DNA of 8,481 nt from JANPEZ01 sp031423155. Its GTDB lineage: Bacteria; Actinomycetota; UBA4738; HRBIN12. Positions 1 to 6,673 of this stretch are shown piece by piece (the stretch's first letter is position 1; each line of letters starts with the position of its first letter). The translations under genes were made by a program, and so were the position numbers. The notes beneath the pieces are model-generated. The model saw only the letters and a program-made list of their open reading frames with translations, had not been told where the DNA came from and did no database searches. Where the stretch lies: the NCBI GenBank assembly GCA_031423155.1, contig JANPEZ010000110.1:1-8481 (forward strand), read 5' to 3'.

Positions 1-1226
1 TGGGGGCTAGGGGGGGGACTGGCCCGCCGCAGCACCGGGGCCGATCCACTCCGCCGCGCCTCAGCCCCCAACACAACAACCGTCCCAACCTGCATCAGAT
101 CGCCCCATGCCTGAGCCACGCCGCGCATAGGCGTCCCCGGCACCTGCCGAGCCCCCGCCTCCCCGCGGAGTTGCCAGAACAGCTCGGCGATCTTCATCAG
201 TCCCGCAGCCGCGATCGGATTTCCGACCCCGAGGAGCCCTCCGGAAGGACAGCAGGGAAGATCACCATCCCGCGCGGTAACCCCGTCGCGCGCCGCCTCG
301 GGGGCCTTCCCTTTATCGAAGAGCATCAGCCCCTCCAGGTGATGAAGCTCCTTGTAGTCGAACGGGTCGTAGGGCTCGGCGATGTTGATCTGCTTGCGGG
401 GCTCGGTGATGCCGGCCATCGAGTAGGCCATCCTCGCGGCCTTCTCGACGTACTCGGGGTAGACCAGGTCACGCCCGGTCCAGTAGGCGGTATCGAGGTT
501 CCAGCCGACCCCCTCGACCCAGACGGGGTTGTCGGTCAGCTTGCGCGCGGCCTCTTCGCTCGCCATGACGATCGCGACCGCTCCATCGCTGATCGGAGAG
601 ACATCCAGTCTCTGCACCGGCCAGGCGAGTGTCTCCGAAGCGAGCACATCTTCGATCGTGATGTCGGTCTGGCCGAGCAACGCCGACGGGTGGTCGGCGG
701 CGTTCCGCTTGTTCTTTACGGCGACGGCCGCGATGTCGCGCTTGTCCAAGCCGTAAGCGTTCATGTAGCGGTTCATCTCCAGCGCGAAGATCCAGAGCAG
801 GTTCGGTCCGAGGGGGCGCTCGATGATGTTGTCGAAGATCGTTAGGAACGCGCCCTGCGGGTGCGGCTGGCAGCTCGACATCTTCTCCTCGGCGACGCAA
901 AGGACAACGTCGGCCATGCCGGAGGCGATCGTGTACCAGCCCTGGATCGGGGTGAAGACCCCAGTGCCGCCCCCGACATACGTTCTGATGTAAGGCTTTC
1001 CCCACGCCCCCGCCCCATCGGAGAGGTAGTCGCCTTTGCGGTGCACACCGTCGAAGGCATCGGGCGCGCTACCCAGCGCGACCGCGTCGACCTGAGCCAG
1101 CGTCACTCCCGCGGAATCCAGTGCGGCCTTGGAGGCCTCCCATGCTAGTTCCTTGCCGGTCTCCTGGGCGCGGCGGACGAACTTGGTCATGCCTGCGCCG
1201 ACGATGGCGACGCGCCCGCCGGTCAC
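1..1226 (-). CDS. Thiolase-fold protein lacking the thiolase catalytic residues (SCP-x/lipid-transfer type), 3' end outside window
   Basis: The minus frame is open from a GTG at 1226 to the window edge, about 408 codons. The protein starts TGGRVAIVGAGMTKF and reaches the usual thiolase ending (AQAWGDLMQVGTVVVLGAE) near base 60, so little is probably missing; the Pro/Ser-rich end may be a short tail. Fold landmarks are IASGMADVVLCVAEEKM (residues 100-116), AEPYDPFDYKEL (283-294) and a Gly-rich C-terminal loop PSGGLLGVGNP (327-337). Aligning on IASG puts Gly86 where the nucleophilic Cys should be. The His of the ELHDAF-type motif is Tyr286, and the His of the GHP motif is Asn336. Thiolytic activity is therefore unlikely. 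It may be an aldolase-like or structural partner of the gene upstream, with which it overlaps by GTGA, so the two are probably cotranslated. Such proteins often pair with a DUF35/OB-fold protein, which could lie left of the window. Confidence 0.86.
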   Translation of the reverse strand, partial: MTGGRVAIVGAGMTKFVRRAQETGKELAWEASKAALDSAGVTLAQVDAVALGSAPDAFDGVHRKGDYLSDGAGAWGKPYIRTYVGGGTGVFTPIQGWYTIASGMADVVLCVAEEKMSSCQPHPQGAFLTIFDNIIERPLGPNLLWIFALEMNRYMNAYGLDKRDIAAVAVKNKRNAADHPSALLGQTDITIEDVLASETLAWPVQRLDVSPISDGAVAIVMASEEAARKLTDNPVWVEGVGWNLDTAYWTGRDLVYPEYVEKAARMAYSMAGITEPRKQINIAEPYDPFDYKELHHLEGLMLFDKGKAPEAARDGVTARDGDLPCCPSGGLLGVGNPIAAAGLMKIAELFWQLRGEAGARQVPGTPMRGVAQAWGDLMQVGTVVVLGAEARRSGSAPVLRRASPPPSP

Positions 1227-2299
1227 GAGTCGGCCCTCAAGATCGCTACAGCCGAGGACGTGCTGGGTACGCCTCGCCACGACTGTGCGAGCGCCGTGAC
1301 TGCCTCACCCCCGCGGACGCGTTCCACGCATCCCAGGAAGCGTGCGAGGCCGTTCGCTTCGTGAAGGTATCCCTCTCCGATCGCTCCTCCGGTCATGTTG
1401 ACGGCCAGGTCCGAGCCGCGTTCGGCGAGCTTCAGCGCTTCGAGGTGCTGCAACTGCTTGTACGCGTAGGTGTCGTCCACTTCCGCGCAGTCGATCTGCC
1501 CCGGCGAGACCCCCGCTTGCCCGTAGGCCATCTCGCCGGCGCGTTCGACGTAGCCGGCCTTGCCCCAGATCCGGCTCTCGACCGAGACCGCTCCCTGGTT
1601 CCAACCGACCCCGTCCACCCAGACCTTCGCCCCCCGCGCGCGCGTGACTCCCTCATCTGCGAGAACGGCGACCACGCAGCCGTCGACGCTTCGCGCCACC
1701 TGATCGGAGCTCAAGGGGTCGAACAGCATCGAGGCGTCCTCGGAAGCGTCGGCATAAGAGGCGCGCGGGTTGGCTCTCGCGTTCGCCCGGTTGTGACCGG
1801 CGAGCCTGGAGCACTCCTCGGCGACATGACCACTGTCGTGAAGGTAGCGGCGCATCTCGAGGCCGGCCAGCACCGTGGCCGAGAGTCCCAGCGGCCGGTT
1901 AAGCACCGGATCCAAGGCGAACCGGTCGATGCGGCCCTGTGAGACGACGTCGGAGGCTTTCGAGTGCGCCTCCACTGCAACGACTCTGGCGATGCCCGAG
2001 CGGATCAGCATCACAGCCGTCGCGATGGCGAACAGACCGTCGCTGGCGACCGTCTGGACGGGCTTCTGAACGGCGCCCAGCTGATCCGGCAGGTATTCGT
2101 CGAAGATGGATGTGCCTTCTTGGAAGTCCTCCGAGGCGCACACGAAAGAGTCGACGTGACGGCGGGGATCGATATGGGCATCCTCGTAAGCGGCTCGGGC
2201 CGCCTCGAACATCAGCTCCTTGTAGGAGACGCCGGGGGTCGTGCGCGCGAAGCCCGAGTGGCCTATCCCGATAACGCCTACGCGCGGAGCCATCGGCAT
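1223..2299 (-). CDS. Thiolase-fold protein lacking the thiolase catalytic residues (SCP-x/Ltp2-like)
   Basis: This 358-residue protein opens with APRVGVIGIGHSGFARTTPG, typical of SCP-x/lipid-transfer thiolases, and ends with the family's AQSWRG...SSAVAIL. Full-length members have about 350-400 residues. At the usual Cys-Ser-Thr-Gly nucleophile site it has ASDG, with Ala85 in place of Cys. The ELHDAF-like motif is EVDDTY (273-278), so His is Asp275. The C-terminal NxxGG loop is NMTGGAIGEGYLHEANG (301-317), so the His of GHP is Tyr311. Ltp2-type steroid side-chain aldolases share this fold and are known to use tyrosines instead of Cys/His, so a retro-aldol or related lyase role is possible; this is inference. 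It is the first gene of the minus operon and diverges from the acyl-CoA synthetase. ATG codons at 2299 and 2293 are both possible starts; no Shine-Dalgarno sequence is seen. Confidence 0.88.
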   Translation of the reverse strand: MPMAPRVGVIGIGHSGFARTTPGVSYKELMFEAARAAYEDAHIDPRRHVDSFVCASEDFQEGTSIFDEYLPDQLGAVQKPVQTVASDGLFAIATAVMLIRSGIARVVAVEAHSKASDVVSQGRIDRFALDPVLNRPLGLSATVLAGLEMRRYLHDSGHVAEECSRLAGHNRANARANPRASYADASEDASMLFDPLSSDQVARSVDGCVVAVLADEGVTRARGAKVWVDGVGWNQGAVSVESRIWGKAGYVERAGEMAYGQAGVSPGQIDCAEVDDTYAYKQLQHLEALKLAERGSDLAVNMTGGAIGEGYLHEANGLARFLGCVERVRGGEAVTALAQSWRGVPSTSSAVAILRADS

Positions 2300-2300
2300 G

Positions 2301-2306
2301 GTTATA
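2301..2306 (-). promoter_or_regulatory. Putative -10 element TATAAC for the thiolase-like operon
   Basis: TATAAC on the minus strand ends seven bases before the ATG at 2293 (Met3 of the longer reading) and one base before the ATG at 2299. The position suits a leaderless transcript beginning at about 2293-2294, which would make 2293 the true start. The last base is C rather than the preferred T, and no -35 match is visible, so this is the weakest of the five such sites. Confidence 0.4.
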
Positions 2307-2310
2307 CCGT
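2305..2310 (+). promoter_or_regulatory. Putative leaderless -10 element TACCGT for the acyl-CoA synthetase operon
   Basis: TACCGT fits TANNNT and is followed by exactly six bases and then the GTG start at 2317, so transcription would begin on the start codon. No Shine-Dalgarno sequence is seen and no recognisable -35. The site overlaps the opposite-strand TATAAC by two bases, so both divergent operons appear to be driven from the same few base pairs. Confidence 0.5.
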
Positions 2311-2316
2311 GTCCGG

Positions 2317-4251
2317 GTGGACGTCGTATGGACCCCCGACGCCGATACGGTCGCTCGTGCGAACGTCACGCGCCTCATGCGGGCCGAGGGCATCGGTTCT
2401 TTCTCAGAGCTTGCGGCGCGATCGACCGAAGACATCGCCTGGTTCTGGGACGCGGTCGTCCGCGATCTTCAGATCGGGTTCTTCGAACCGTACTCGTCAG
2501 TTGTAGATGTCTCTCGCGGCCCCGAGTGGGCGACCTGGTTCACCGGCTCCCGGGTCAACCTCGCCCACCAGTGCGTGGACGTCTGGGCCGAGCGTACGCC
2601 CGGCGCAGCCGCGGTTCTCTGGGAGGGAGAGGACGGCGAGGCCCGCCGGGTCACCTACGCGGAGCTTCGAGGGTTGACCGACCGCTTGGCTCATGGACTT
2701 CAGGAGCTGGGCGTCCGACCCAAAGACACCGTGGGCATCTTTATGCCGATGGCCATCGAGACGGTGGTGGCCGTGATGGCGTGCGCGAAGATCGGTGCGG
2801 TCTTCGTTCCGATCTTCAGCGGCTTCGGCGCGGACGCGGTGGCGAAGCGGCTAGCCGACGCCCGAGCGCGGGTCCTGATCACCGCGAACGGTTCACTGCG
2901 CAAGGGACAGGTCGTTCCCATGAAGGAGACGGCCGACCGCGCAGCCGTCATCGCCGGCTGCGTCGAGCGTCTCCTGGTCTGGGAGCGGCTCGGCGACCTG
3001 AACTCTCCCTGGGATCCGGTACGCGACGTCCGCTGGAACGAACTGCTCGCGACTCAGCCGGCGGTGTTCGAGACGGAGCAACTCGACCCGGAGCATCCAC
3101 TCTTCATCGGTTACACGAGCGGCACCACGGGCAAGCCCAAGGGCGCGCTCCACGTCCATGGTGGGTTCCTCGTCAAGATCGCCGAGGAAGTCGCCTACCA
3201 GGTGGACCTCCATCAGGGCGAAGTGCTGCACTGGGTGACGGACCTGGGTTGGATCATGGGGCCGTGGGAGATCGTAGGGGCGCTGGCGCTGGGCGCGTCG
3301 GTGCTTCTGACGGAGGGCGCCCCGAATCACCCCGGACCGGACAGGCTGTGGGCCACCGTCGAGCGTCACCGCGTGACGGCCTTAGGTGTCTCGCCGACCT
3401 TGATACGCGCGCTTATCCTGAATGGTGTCGAACCAGTCGAAGCACACGACCTCTCGTCGCTTCGGATCCTCGCCTCGACCGGGGAGCCCTGGAACCCCGA
3501 CGCATACATGTGGCTCTTCGAAAGCGTCGGCGGCGCAAAGCTTCCCGTCATCAACCTCTCCGGAGGAACCGAGGTCGGCGCGTGCTTCTTGTCCCCACAT
3601 CCGGTGCAGGCGCTGAAGCCGTGCACTCTGGCCGGTCCTTCGCTCGGCATGTCGGTGCAGGTCTGGGGCGCCGATGGCAAGTCCGTGGTGCCGGGCCGGG
3701 TCGGTGAACTCGTCTGCACGCAACCTTGGCCCTCGATGACCAGAGGTGTCTGGGGCGACGACGAGCGATACCTCGACACCTACTGGCGGCGGTGGCCGGG
3801 GGTTTGGGTTCACGGGGACTGGGCCAGCGTCGACGAGGACGGCTTCTGGTTCCTCCACGGTCGCTCGGACGACACGTTGAGCGTTGCCGGCAAGCGGCTC
3901 GGCCCGGCCGAGGTCGAGTCGGCCCTGGCCTCCCATCCGGCGGTCATCGAGTCGGCCGCGGTCGGCGTCCCCCACGAGGTGAAGGGAGAGGCGATCTGGT
4001 GCTTCGTGGTCGCCCGTCCGGACGCCGGCGCTGGATTGGCCGACGAGCTCCGGGCGGCGGTCGCCGACGATCTCGGCAAGTCCTTCGCGCCGAGCCGGAT
4101 CGTGTTCGTAGCCGAGCTCCCCAAGACGCGCAGCGCGAAGATCGTCCGGCGCGCCGTCAAGGCGGTCGCCCTCGGCGAGGACCCGGGCGACCGTTCTAGC
4201 ATCGAGAACCCAGACTCGCTGGATGCGATCCGCGCGGCCCTCGGCGGCTAG
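2317..4251 (+). CDS. AMP-forming acyl-CoA synthetase (acetyl-CoA synthetase-like)
   Basis: This 644-residue member of the acyl-adenylate-forming superfamily would activate a carboxylate with ATP and CoA through an acyl-AMP intermediate. Residues 41-86 form an ACS-type N-terminal region (FWDAVVRDLQIGF). The P-loop YTSGTTGKPKG is at 266-276, STGEPWNP at 387-394, GGTEVG at 416-421, HGDWASVDEDG at 499-509, and the hinge GRSDD at 515-519. The C-terminal catalytic lysine is K608 in TRSAKIVRR. Acetyl-CoA synthetases have WWQTE before the TE motif; here it is SGGTE, so the tryptophan that limits the pocket to acetate is a glycine. A larger acyl substrate is likely; this is inferred. The usual TRSGK is TRSAK here. 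GTG at 2317 was chosen because it fits the N-terminus and lies six bases after a TANNNT hexamer. The nitrilase gene follows after nine bases. Confidence 0.93.
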   Translation: MDVVWTPDADTVARANVTRLMRAEGIGSFSELAARSTEDIAWFWDAVVRDLQIGFFEPYSSVVDVSRGPEWATWFTGSRVNLAHQCVDVWAERTPGAAAVLWEGEDGEARRVTYAELRGLTDRLAHGLQELGVRPKDTVGIFMPMAIETVVAVMACAKIGAVFVPIFSGFGADAVAKRLADARARVLITANGSLRKGQVVPMKETADRAAVIAGCVERLLVWERLGDLNSPWDPVRDVRWNELLATQPAVFETEQLDPEHPLFIGYTSGTTGKPKGALHVHGGFLVKIAEEVAYQVDLHQGEVLHWVTDLGWIMGPWEIVGALALGASVLLTEGAPNHPGPDRLWATVERHRVTALGVSPTLIRALILNGVEPVEAHDLSSLRILASTGEPWNPDAYMWLFESVGGAKLPVINLSGGTEVGACFLSPHPVQALKPCTLAGPSLGMSVQVWGADGKSVVPGRVGELVCTQPWPSMTRGVWGDDERYLDTYWRRWPGVWVHGDWASVDEDGFWFLHGRSDDTLSVAGKRLGPAEVESALASHPAVIESAAVGVPHEVKGEAIWCFVVARPDAGAGLADELRAAVADDLGKSFAPSRIVFVAELPKTRSAKIVRRAVKAVALGEDPGDRSSIENPDSLDAIRAALGG

Positions 4252-4254
4252 GCT
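4249..4254 (+). promoter_or_regulatory. Putative -10 element TAGGCT ahead of the nitrilase-family gene
   Basis: TAGGCT fits TANNNT, begins with the TAG stop codon of the acyl-CoA synthetase, and is followed by exactly six bases and the ATG at 4261. No Shine-Dalgarno sequence precedes that ATG, so an internal leaderless transcript is plausible in addition to read-through. No clear -35 is seen. Confidence 0.4.
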
Positions 4255-4260
4255 TCCGAC

Positions 4261-5076
4261 ATGAGGGTCGCCATCTGCCAGATGAACTCGGGCGCAGACG
4301 TCGAAGCCAACGTCGATGAGGCCGAGCTGCTCTTGGCCGAGGCCGCCGACGCCGGGGCGGACCTGGCGGCCCTGCCCGAGCTCTTCCACTACATGGGTCC
4401 GCCGAGGCTGCGGGCCGAGCTGGCAGAACCGGTGCCGGGTCCGGTCTCCGAGCGTATGTCGGCGATGGCGCGCGAACGCTCGATGTGGGTGCTGGCCGGA
4501 AGCGTGCTCGAGGCCGAGGGCGGCAAGGTCTTCAACACGAGTGTCCTGCTGGATCGCTCCGGCGAGGTTGTCGCGCGGTACCGCAAGATCCACCTCTTCG
4601 ACGCCGAGCCGCCGGGCCAGCCGCCGATCCGCGAGTCGGACACGCTGGTGGCAGGGGAGCAGCTGGTGACCCACGAGACCGAGTTCGCTAGGGTGGGCCT
4701 CAGCATCTGTTACGACCTTCGCTTCCCGGAGCTCTACAGGGGACTTATGGCGCTCGGCGCCGAAGTGATAACCGTGCCGTCGCAGTTCCAGTGGGCCACC
4801 GGGATCGATCACTGGGAGATACTGCTGCGCGCCCGTGCCATCGAGAACCAGTGCTTCATCGTCGCCCCCGCGCAGTGGGGTCCCTACGGCAAGCCCGAGG
4901 ACAACCGCCGTTCGTACGGCAACTCGATGATCGTCGACCCTTGGGGCCGGGTGCTCGTTCGAGCGCCGCAGGAGAGCACGGCGGTCGTCTTCGCCGATCT
5001 AGACTTCGAAGAACTCCGCGACATCCGTCGGAAGTTGCCGGCGATCTCGAACCGCCGGCTCGGGTTCAACTGTTGA
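4261..5076 (+). CDS. Nitrilase/omega-amidase-family carbon-nitrogen hydrolase (Nit1/Nit2-like)
   Basis: This 271-residue protein is a complete carbon-nitrogen hydrolase domain. It starts directly with MRVAICQMNSG. The catalytic triad is visible: Glu40 in LPELF, Lys109 in YRKIHLFD and Cys150 in SICYDLRFPELYR. The last motif, with the conserved LLRARAIEN (188-196), and the GNSMIVDPWG signature (220-229) also match. The closest characterised relatives by motif are Nit1/Nit2 enzymes, which hydrolyse the amide of deaminated glutathione or of alpha-keto acid monoamides such as 2-oxoglutaramate. True nitrilases and ureidopropionase-like amidases share the triad, so the substrate stays open; a cytoplasmic amidase is the safest call. 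It starts nine bases after the acyl-CoA synthetase and its stop overlaps the GNAT start, so the three genes probably form one operon. Confidence 0.92.
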   Translation: MRVAICQMNSGADVEANVDEAELLLAEAADAGADLAALPELFHYMGPPRLRAELAEPVPGPVSERMSAMARERSMWVLAGSVLEAEGGKVFNTSVLLDRSGEVVARYRKIHLFDAEPPGQPPIRESDTLVAGEQLVTHETEFARVGLSICYDLRFPELYRGLMALGAEVITVPSQFQWATGIDHWEILLRARAIENQCFIVAPAQWGPYGKPEDNRRSYGNSMIVDPWGRVLVRAPQESTAVVFADLDFEELRDIRRKLPAISNRRLGFNC

Positions 5077-5504
5077 GGCGCGAGCTGCCGGACGGATCCG
5101 AGCTCGATGACGACCCCGAGCGCGTCGACGCCGAAGCCGTCTGGAGGTTCCTCACCGACAGCTACTGGGCGAAGGGCCGTTCGCTCGAAACGGTTGAGCG
5201 CCTGATCAGTGAGGCAACGAGGGTCGTCGGTCTATTCGACGACGACGAGACCGTCGGCTTCTGCCGGGTGGTCAGCGACGGCGAGCAGTTCGCGTTCCTG
5301 TTCGACGTATACGTACTGCCCGAGTATCGCGGCCGCGGGCTCGGCCTCGAGTTGGTCCGCGAGGCGGTCGAACACCCGCCACATCGGGACCTACCCTGGT
5401 ACCTGGGCACCAGCGACGCCCACGGCCTCTACCGCAGGTTCGGCTTCGGCGAGCCGAACCCAGAACGCCTGATGTTCCGCCCCCGTGGACCTTCAGCCGG
5501 GTAA
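5073..5504 (+). CDS. GNAT family N-acetyltransferase
   Basis: This 143-residue single-domain GNAT protein would transfer an acetyl group from acetyl-CoA to an amine. The fold is recognisable from the start helices (VWRFLTDSYWAKGRSLETV, residues 23-41), the beta-bulge strand FAFLFDVYVLPEY (73-85), the acetyl-CoA pyrophosphate-binding loop RGRGLG (86-91), and the C-terminal DAHGLYRRFGF (115-125). The frame is open far upstream, but that part overlaps the nitrilase gene and is not GNAT-like. The chosen start is TTG at 5073, where TTGA overlaps the nitrilase stop by four bases; this gives the normal length and implies translational coupling. The acceptor substrate is unknown. The 3' end overlaps the converging MocA-like gene by 12 bases. 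Confidence 0.85.
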   Translation: MRRELPDGSELDDDPERVDAEAVWRFLTDSYWAKGRSLETVERLISEATRVVGLFDDDETVGFCRVVSDGEQFAFLFDVYVLPEYRGRGLGLELVREAVEHPPHRDLPWYLGTSDAHGLYRRFGFGEPNPERLMFRPRGPSAG

Positions 5505-6053
5505 GTCCTCGGGAGCGTCGACGTCTTTGGGTTGCGGCGCGTCGATCTCGACCTCCTCCAACCATTCGGGATGACTCGCGATCAATATGCGAGCGCCGGC
5601 GTCTCCGTGCAGATGGCCTGCCTCGCCGTATATCTCGCGCGACAGTAGCGAAGGGCCCGGTCCGTCGCGGTAGGCGGCTCGAACGATCTGCTTGCGGGTC
5701 GAGCGGAAGCGCTCGACGAGCGCTCGGACGACCTCTCCGGTGATACCCGGTTGGTCGGCCATCAAGACCACGGCCGCTTCGCTGGTGTCGTTGATGTCGT
5801 GCAACGCGGCGGCCAGCGAAGAAGACTGCCCGAGACGGAAGTTCGGATTGCGTATGAACCTTCCGTTCGGCGGCAGGGTCACGGCCGACTCGACCTCATC
5901 GGCGTCGTGGCCCGTAACCACCAGGATCTCGTCCAGGCCGGAAAGCGCATCGACAGCGTGCTGAGCGAGCGGCTGTCCGCCGTGAACGAAGATCTGCTTC
6001 GTGGAGCCGAAGCGTGTGGACTCGCCCGCGGCCAGGACGATGCCCGAGATCAA
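5493..6053 (-). CDS. MocA-like molybdenum cofactor cytidylyltransferase (NTP transferase)
   Basis: This 186-residue MobA-like nucleotidyltransferase carries the NTP-binding signature LAAGESTRFGSTKQ (7-20), the GQSSSLAAAL segment (75-84), the metal-binding region MADQPGIT (98-105), GDAGAR (150-155) and a C-terminal DVDAPEDL (177-184) like the DIDTPEDL of the family. Proteins of this type attach CMP to molybdopterin to make the cytosine dinucleotide cofactor used by CO dehydrogenase and xanthine dehydrogenase-type enzymes. Association with CoxG and XdhC here supports that role over guanylylation by MobA. The start is TTG at 6053, the only one that keeps the signature near the N-terminus; its TTGA overlaps the CoxG stop by four bases. 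A weak purine-rich GGGAAGA lies just upstream. It is the last gene of the minus operon. Confidence 0.88.
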   Translation of the reverse strand: MISGIVLAAGESTRFGSTKQIFVHGGQPLAQHAVDALSGLDEILVVTGHDADEVESAVTLPPNGRFIRNPNFRLGQSSSLAAALHDINDTSEAAVVLMADQPGITGEVVRALVERFRSTRKQIVRAAYRDGPGPSLLSREIYGEAGHLHGDAGARILIASHPEWLEEVEIDAPQPKDVDAPEDLPG

Positions 6054-6649
6054 GTCTTCTTCCCGCCTCCGAAGAGACGCTTGAAGAACCCCGCCAACAC
6101 CGCCCAGAGAGCGCTCAGTCCCAGGCGCAGGCCTCCGACCGGCTTGGCGACCGCGGCGGGTTCGGGCGAGGAAGCGGCGGCGGATCCGGCCTCGGCCTCC
6201 TCGGCTGCCGTCATCGAGGACTGCAGGCAGTCGGCGAACTGCTGCGTCAGCTTCTTGGAGATCTCCGGCAGAAGCCCCCGCGAGAGCTGGGCGGCCGCGC
6301 CGCTCAATGTGATGTCGGCCTGCATGTGAACGGTCGTCTCGCCCTCGCCGGGCTCGAGCCAGGAGGTCACTTTCGCGTTCGCGGCGCCCTTGCCCTTGGC
6401 CTCGGTTCCTTTGGCTGCCAGGACGACGCGGTGCTCCACGTCGTCGCGCGATTCCATCGTCACCGATCCGGCGAAAGACATGGAGACGGGGCCGAACTTC
6501 ATGTTGAGCTTGCCCTTCCAGTTGGAGGCATCGACCACCTCGGTGAGCTCGGCTCCTGGCATGCAGGGCGCGATCCGCTCGACATCGAGCAGGTAATCCC
6601 AGAGGAAGTCGACCGGCGCAGGGACCGTGAAGGAGTTCTCGATCAGCAT
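6050..6649 (-). CDS. coxG: CoxG, SRPBCC-fold carbon monoxide dehydrogenase accessory protein with C-terminal membrane anchor
   Basis: This 199-residue protein begins with the CoxG-type SRPBCC/START domain: FTVPAPVDFLWDYLLDVERI (7-26), CMPGAEL (29-35), KLNMKFGPVSMSFAGSVTM (47-65) and a final helix LSRGLLPEISKKLTQQFADC (122-141). An Ala/Glu/Pro-rich linker (145-170) leads to a hydrophobic/basic tail, LRLGLSALWAVLAGFFKRLF (174-193), that looks like a membrane anchor. CoxG proteins accompany molybdenum-copper CO dehydrogenase and related hydroxylases; recent work assigns them a role in membrane attachment and in shuttling quinone between enzyme and membrane. The gene follows the YHS protein by 24 bases and overlaps the MocA-like gene by TTGA. 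A TAGGCT hexamer lies seven bases before the ATG. The catalytic partner is outside the window, so whether it serves CO dehydrogenase or another hydroxylase is unknown. Confidence 0.9.
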   Translation of the reverse strand: MLIENSFTVPAPVDFLWDYLLDVERIAPCMPGAELTEVVDASNWKGKLNMKFGPVSMSFAGSVTMESRDDVEHRVVLAAKGTEAKGKGAANAKVTSWLEPGEGETTVHMQADITLSGAAAQLSRGLLPEISKKLTQQFADCLQSSMTAAEEAEAGSAAASSPEPAAVAKPVGGLRLGLSALWAVLAGFFKRLFGGGKKT

Positions 6650-6656
6650 GTCGGCC

Positions 6657-6662
6657 AGCCTA
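6657..6662 (-). promoter_or_regulatory. Putative -10 element TAGGCT ahead of coxG
   Basis: TAGGCT is followed by seven bases and the ATG of coxG at 6649. The same hexamer, and the bases CCGACATG at the start codon, occur before the nitrilase gene. It lies in the 24-base gap after the YHS gene and may be an internal promoter giving a leaderless transcript. No -35 at the usual distance is evident. Confidence 0.38.
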
Positions 6663-6673
6663 CCGGATGAGGT

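Noticed and set aside
1..20. G-rich tract as a possible G-quadruplex or terminator
   Set aside because: It encodes the Pro/Ser-rich end of the open thiolase-like frame and sits at the window edge, so neither structure nor function can be judged.
469..1060. Arg-rich minus-strand frames (178 and 72 residues) inside the left-hand thiolase-like gene
   Set aside because: They are out-of-frame shadows. The frame beginning at 1226 is open throughout and gives recognisable thiolase sequence; it only lacks a stop inside the window.
3382..4812. A 476-residue minus-strand frame across the acyl-CoA synthetase and nitrilase genes
   Set aside because: It runs antisense to two genes with complete catalytic motifs, shows no domain of its own, and its His/Arg/Gly-rich composition is typical of antisense frames in GC-rich DNA.
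4791..5072. An N-terminal extension of the GNAT protein by 94 residues
   Set aside because: The added part overlaps the nitrilase gene out of frame and is Arg/Gly-rich. The TTG at 5073 in a TTGA overlap gives the usual GNAT length.
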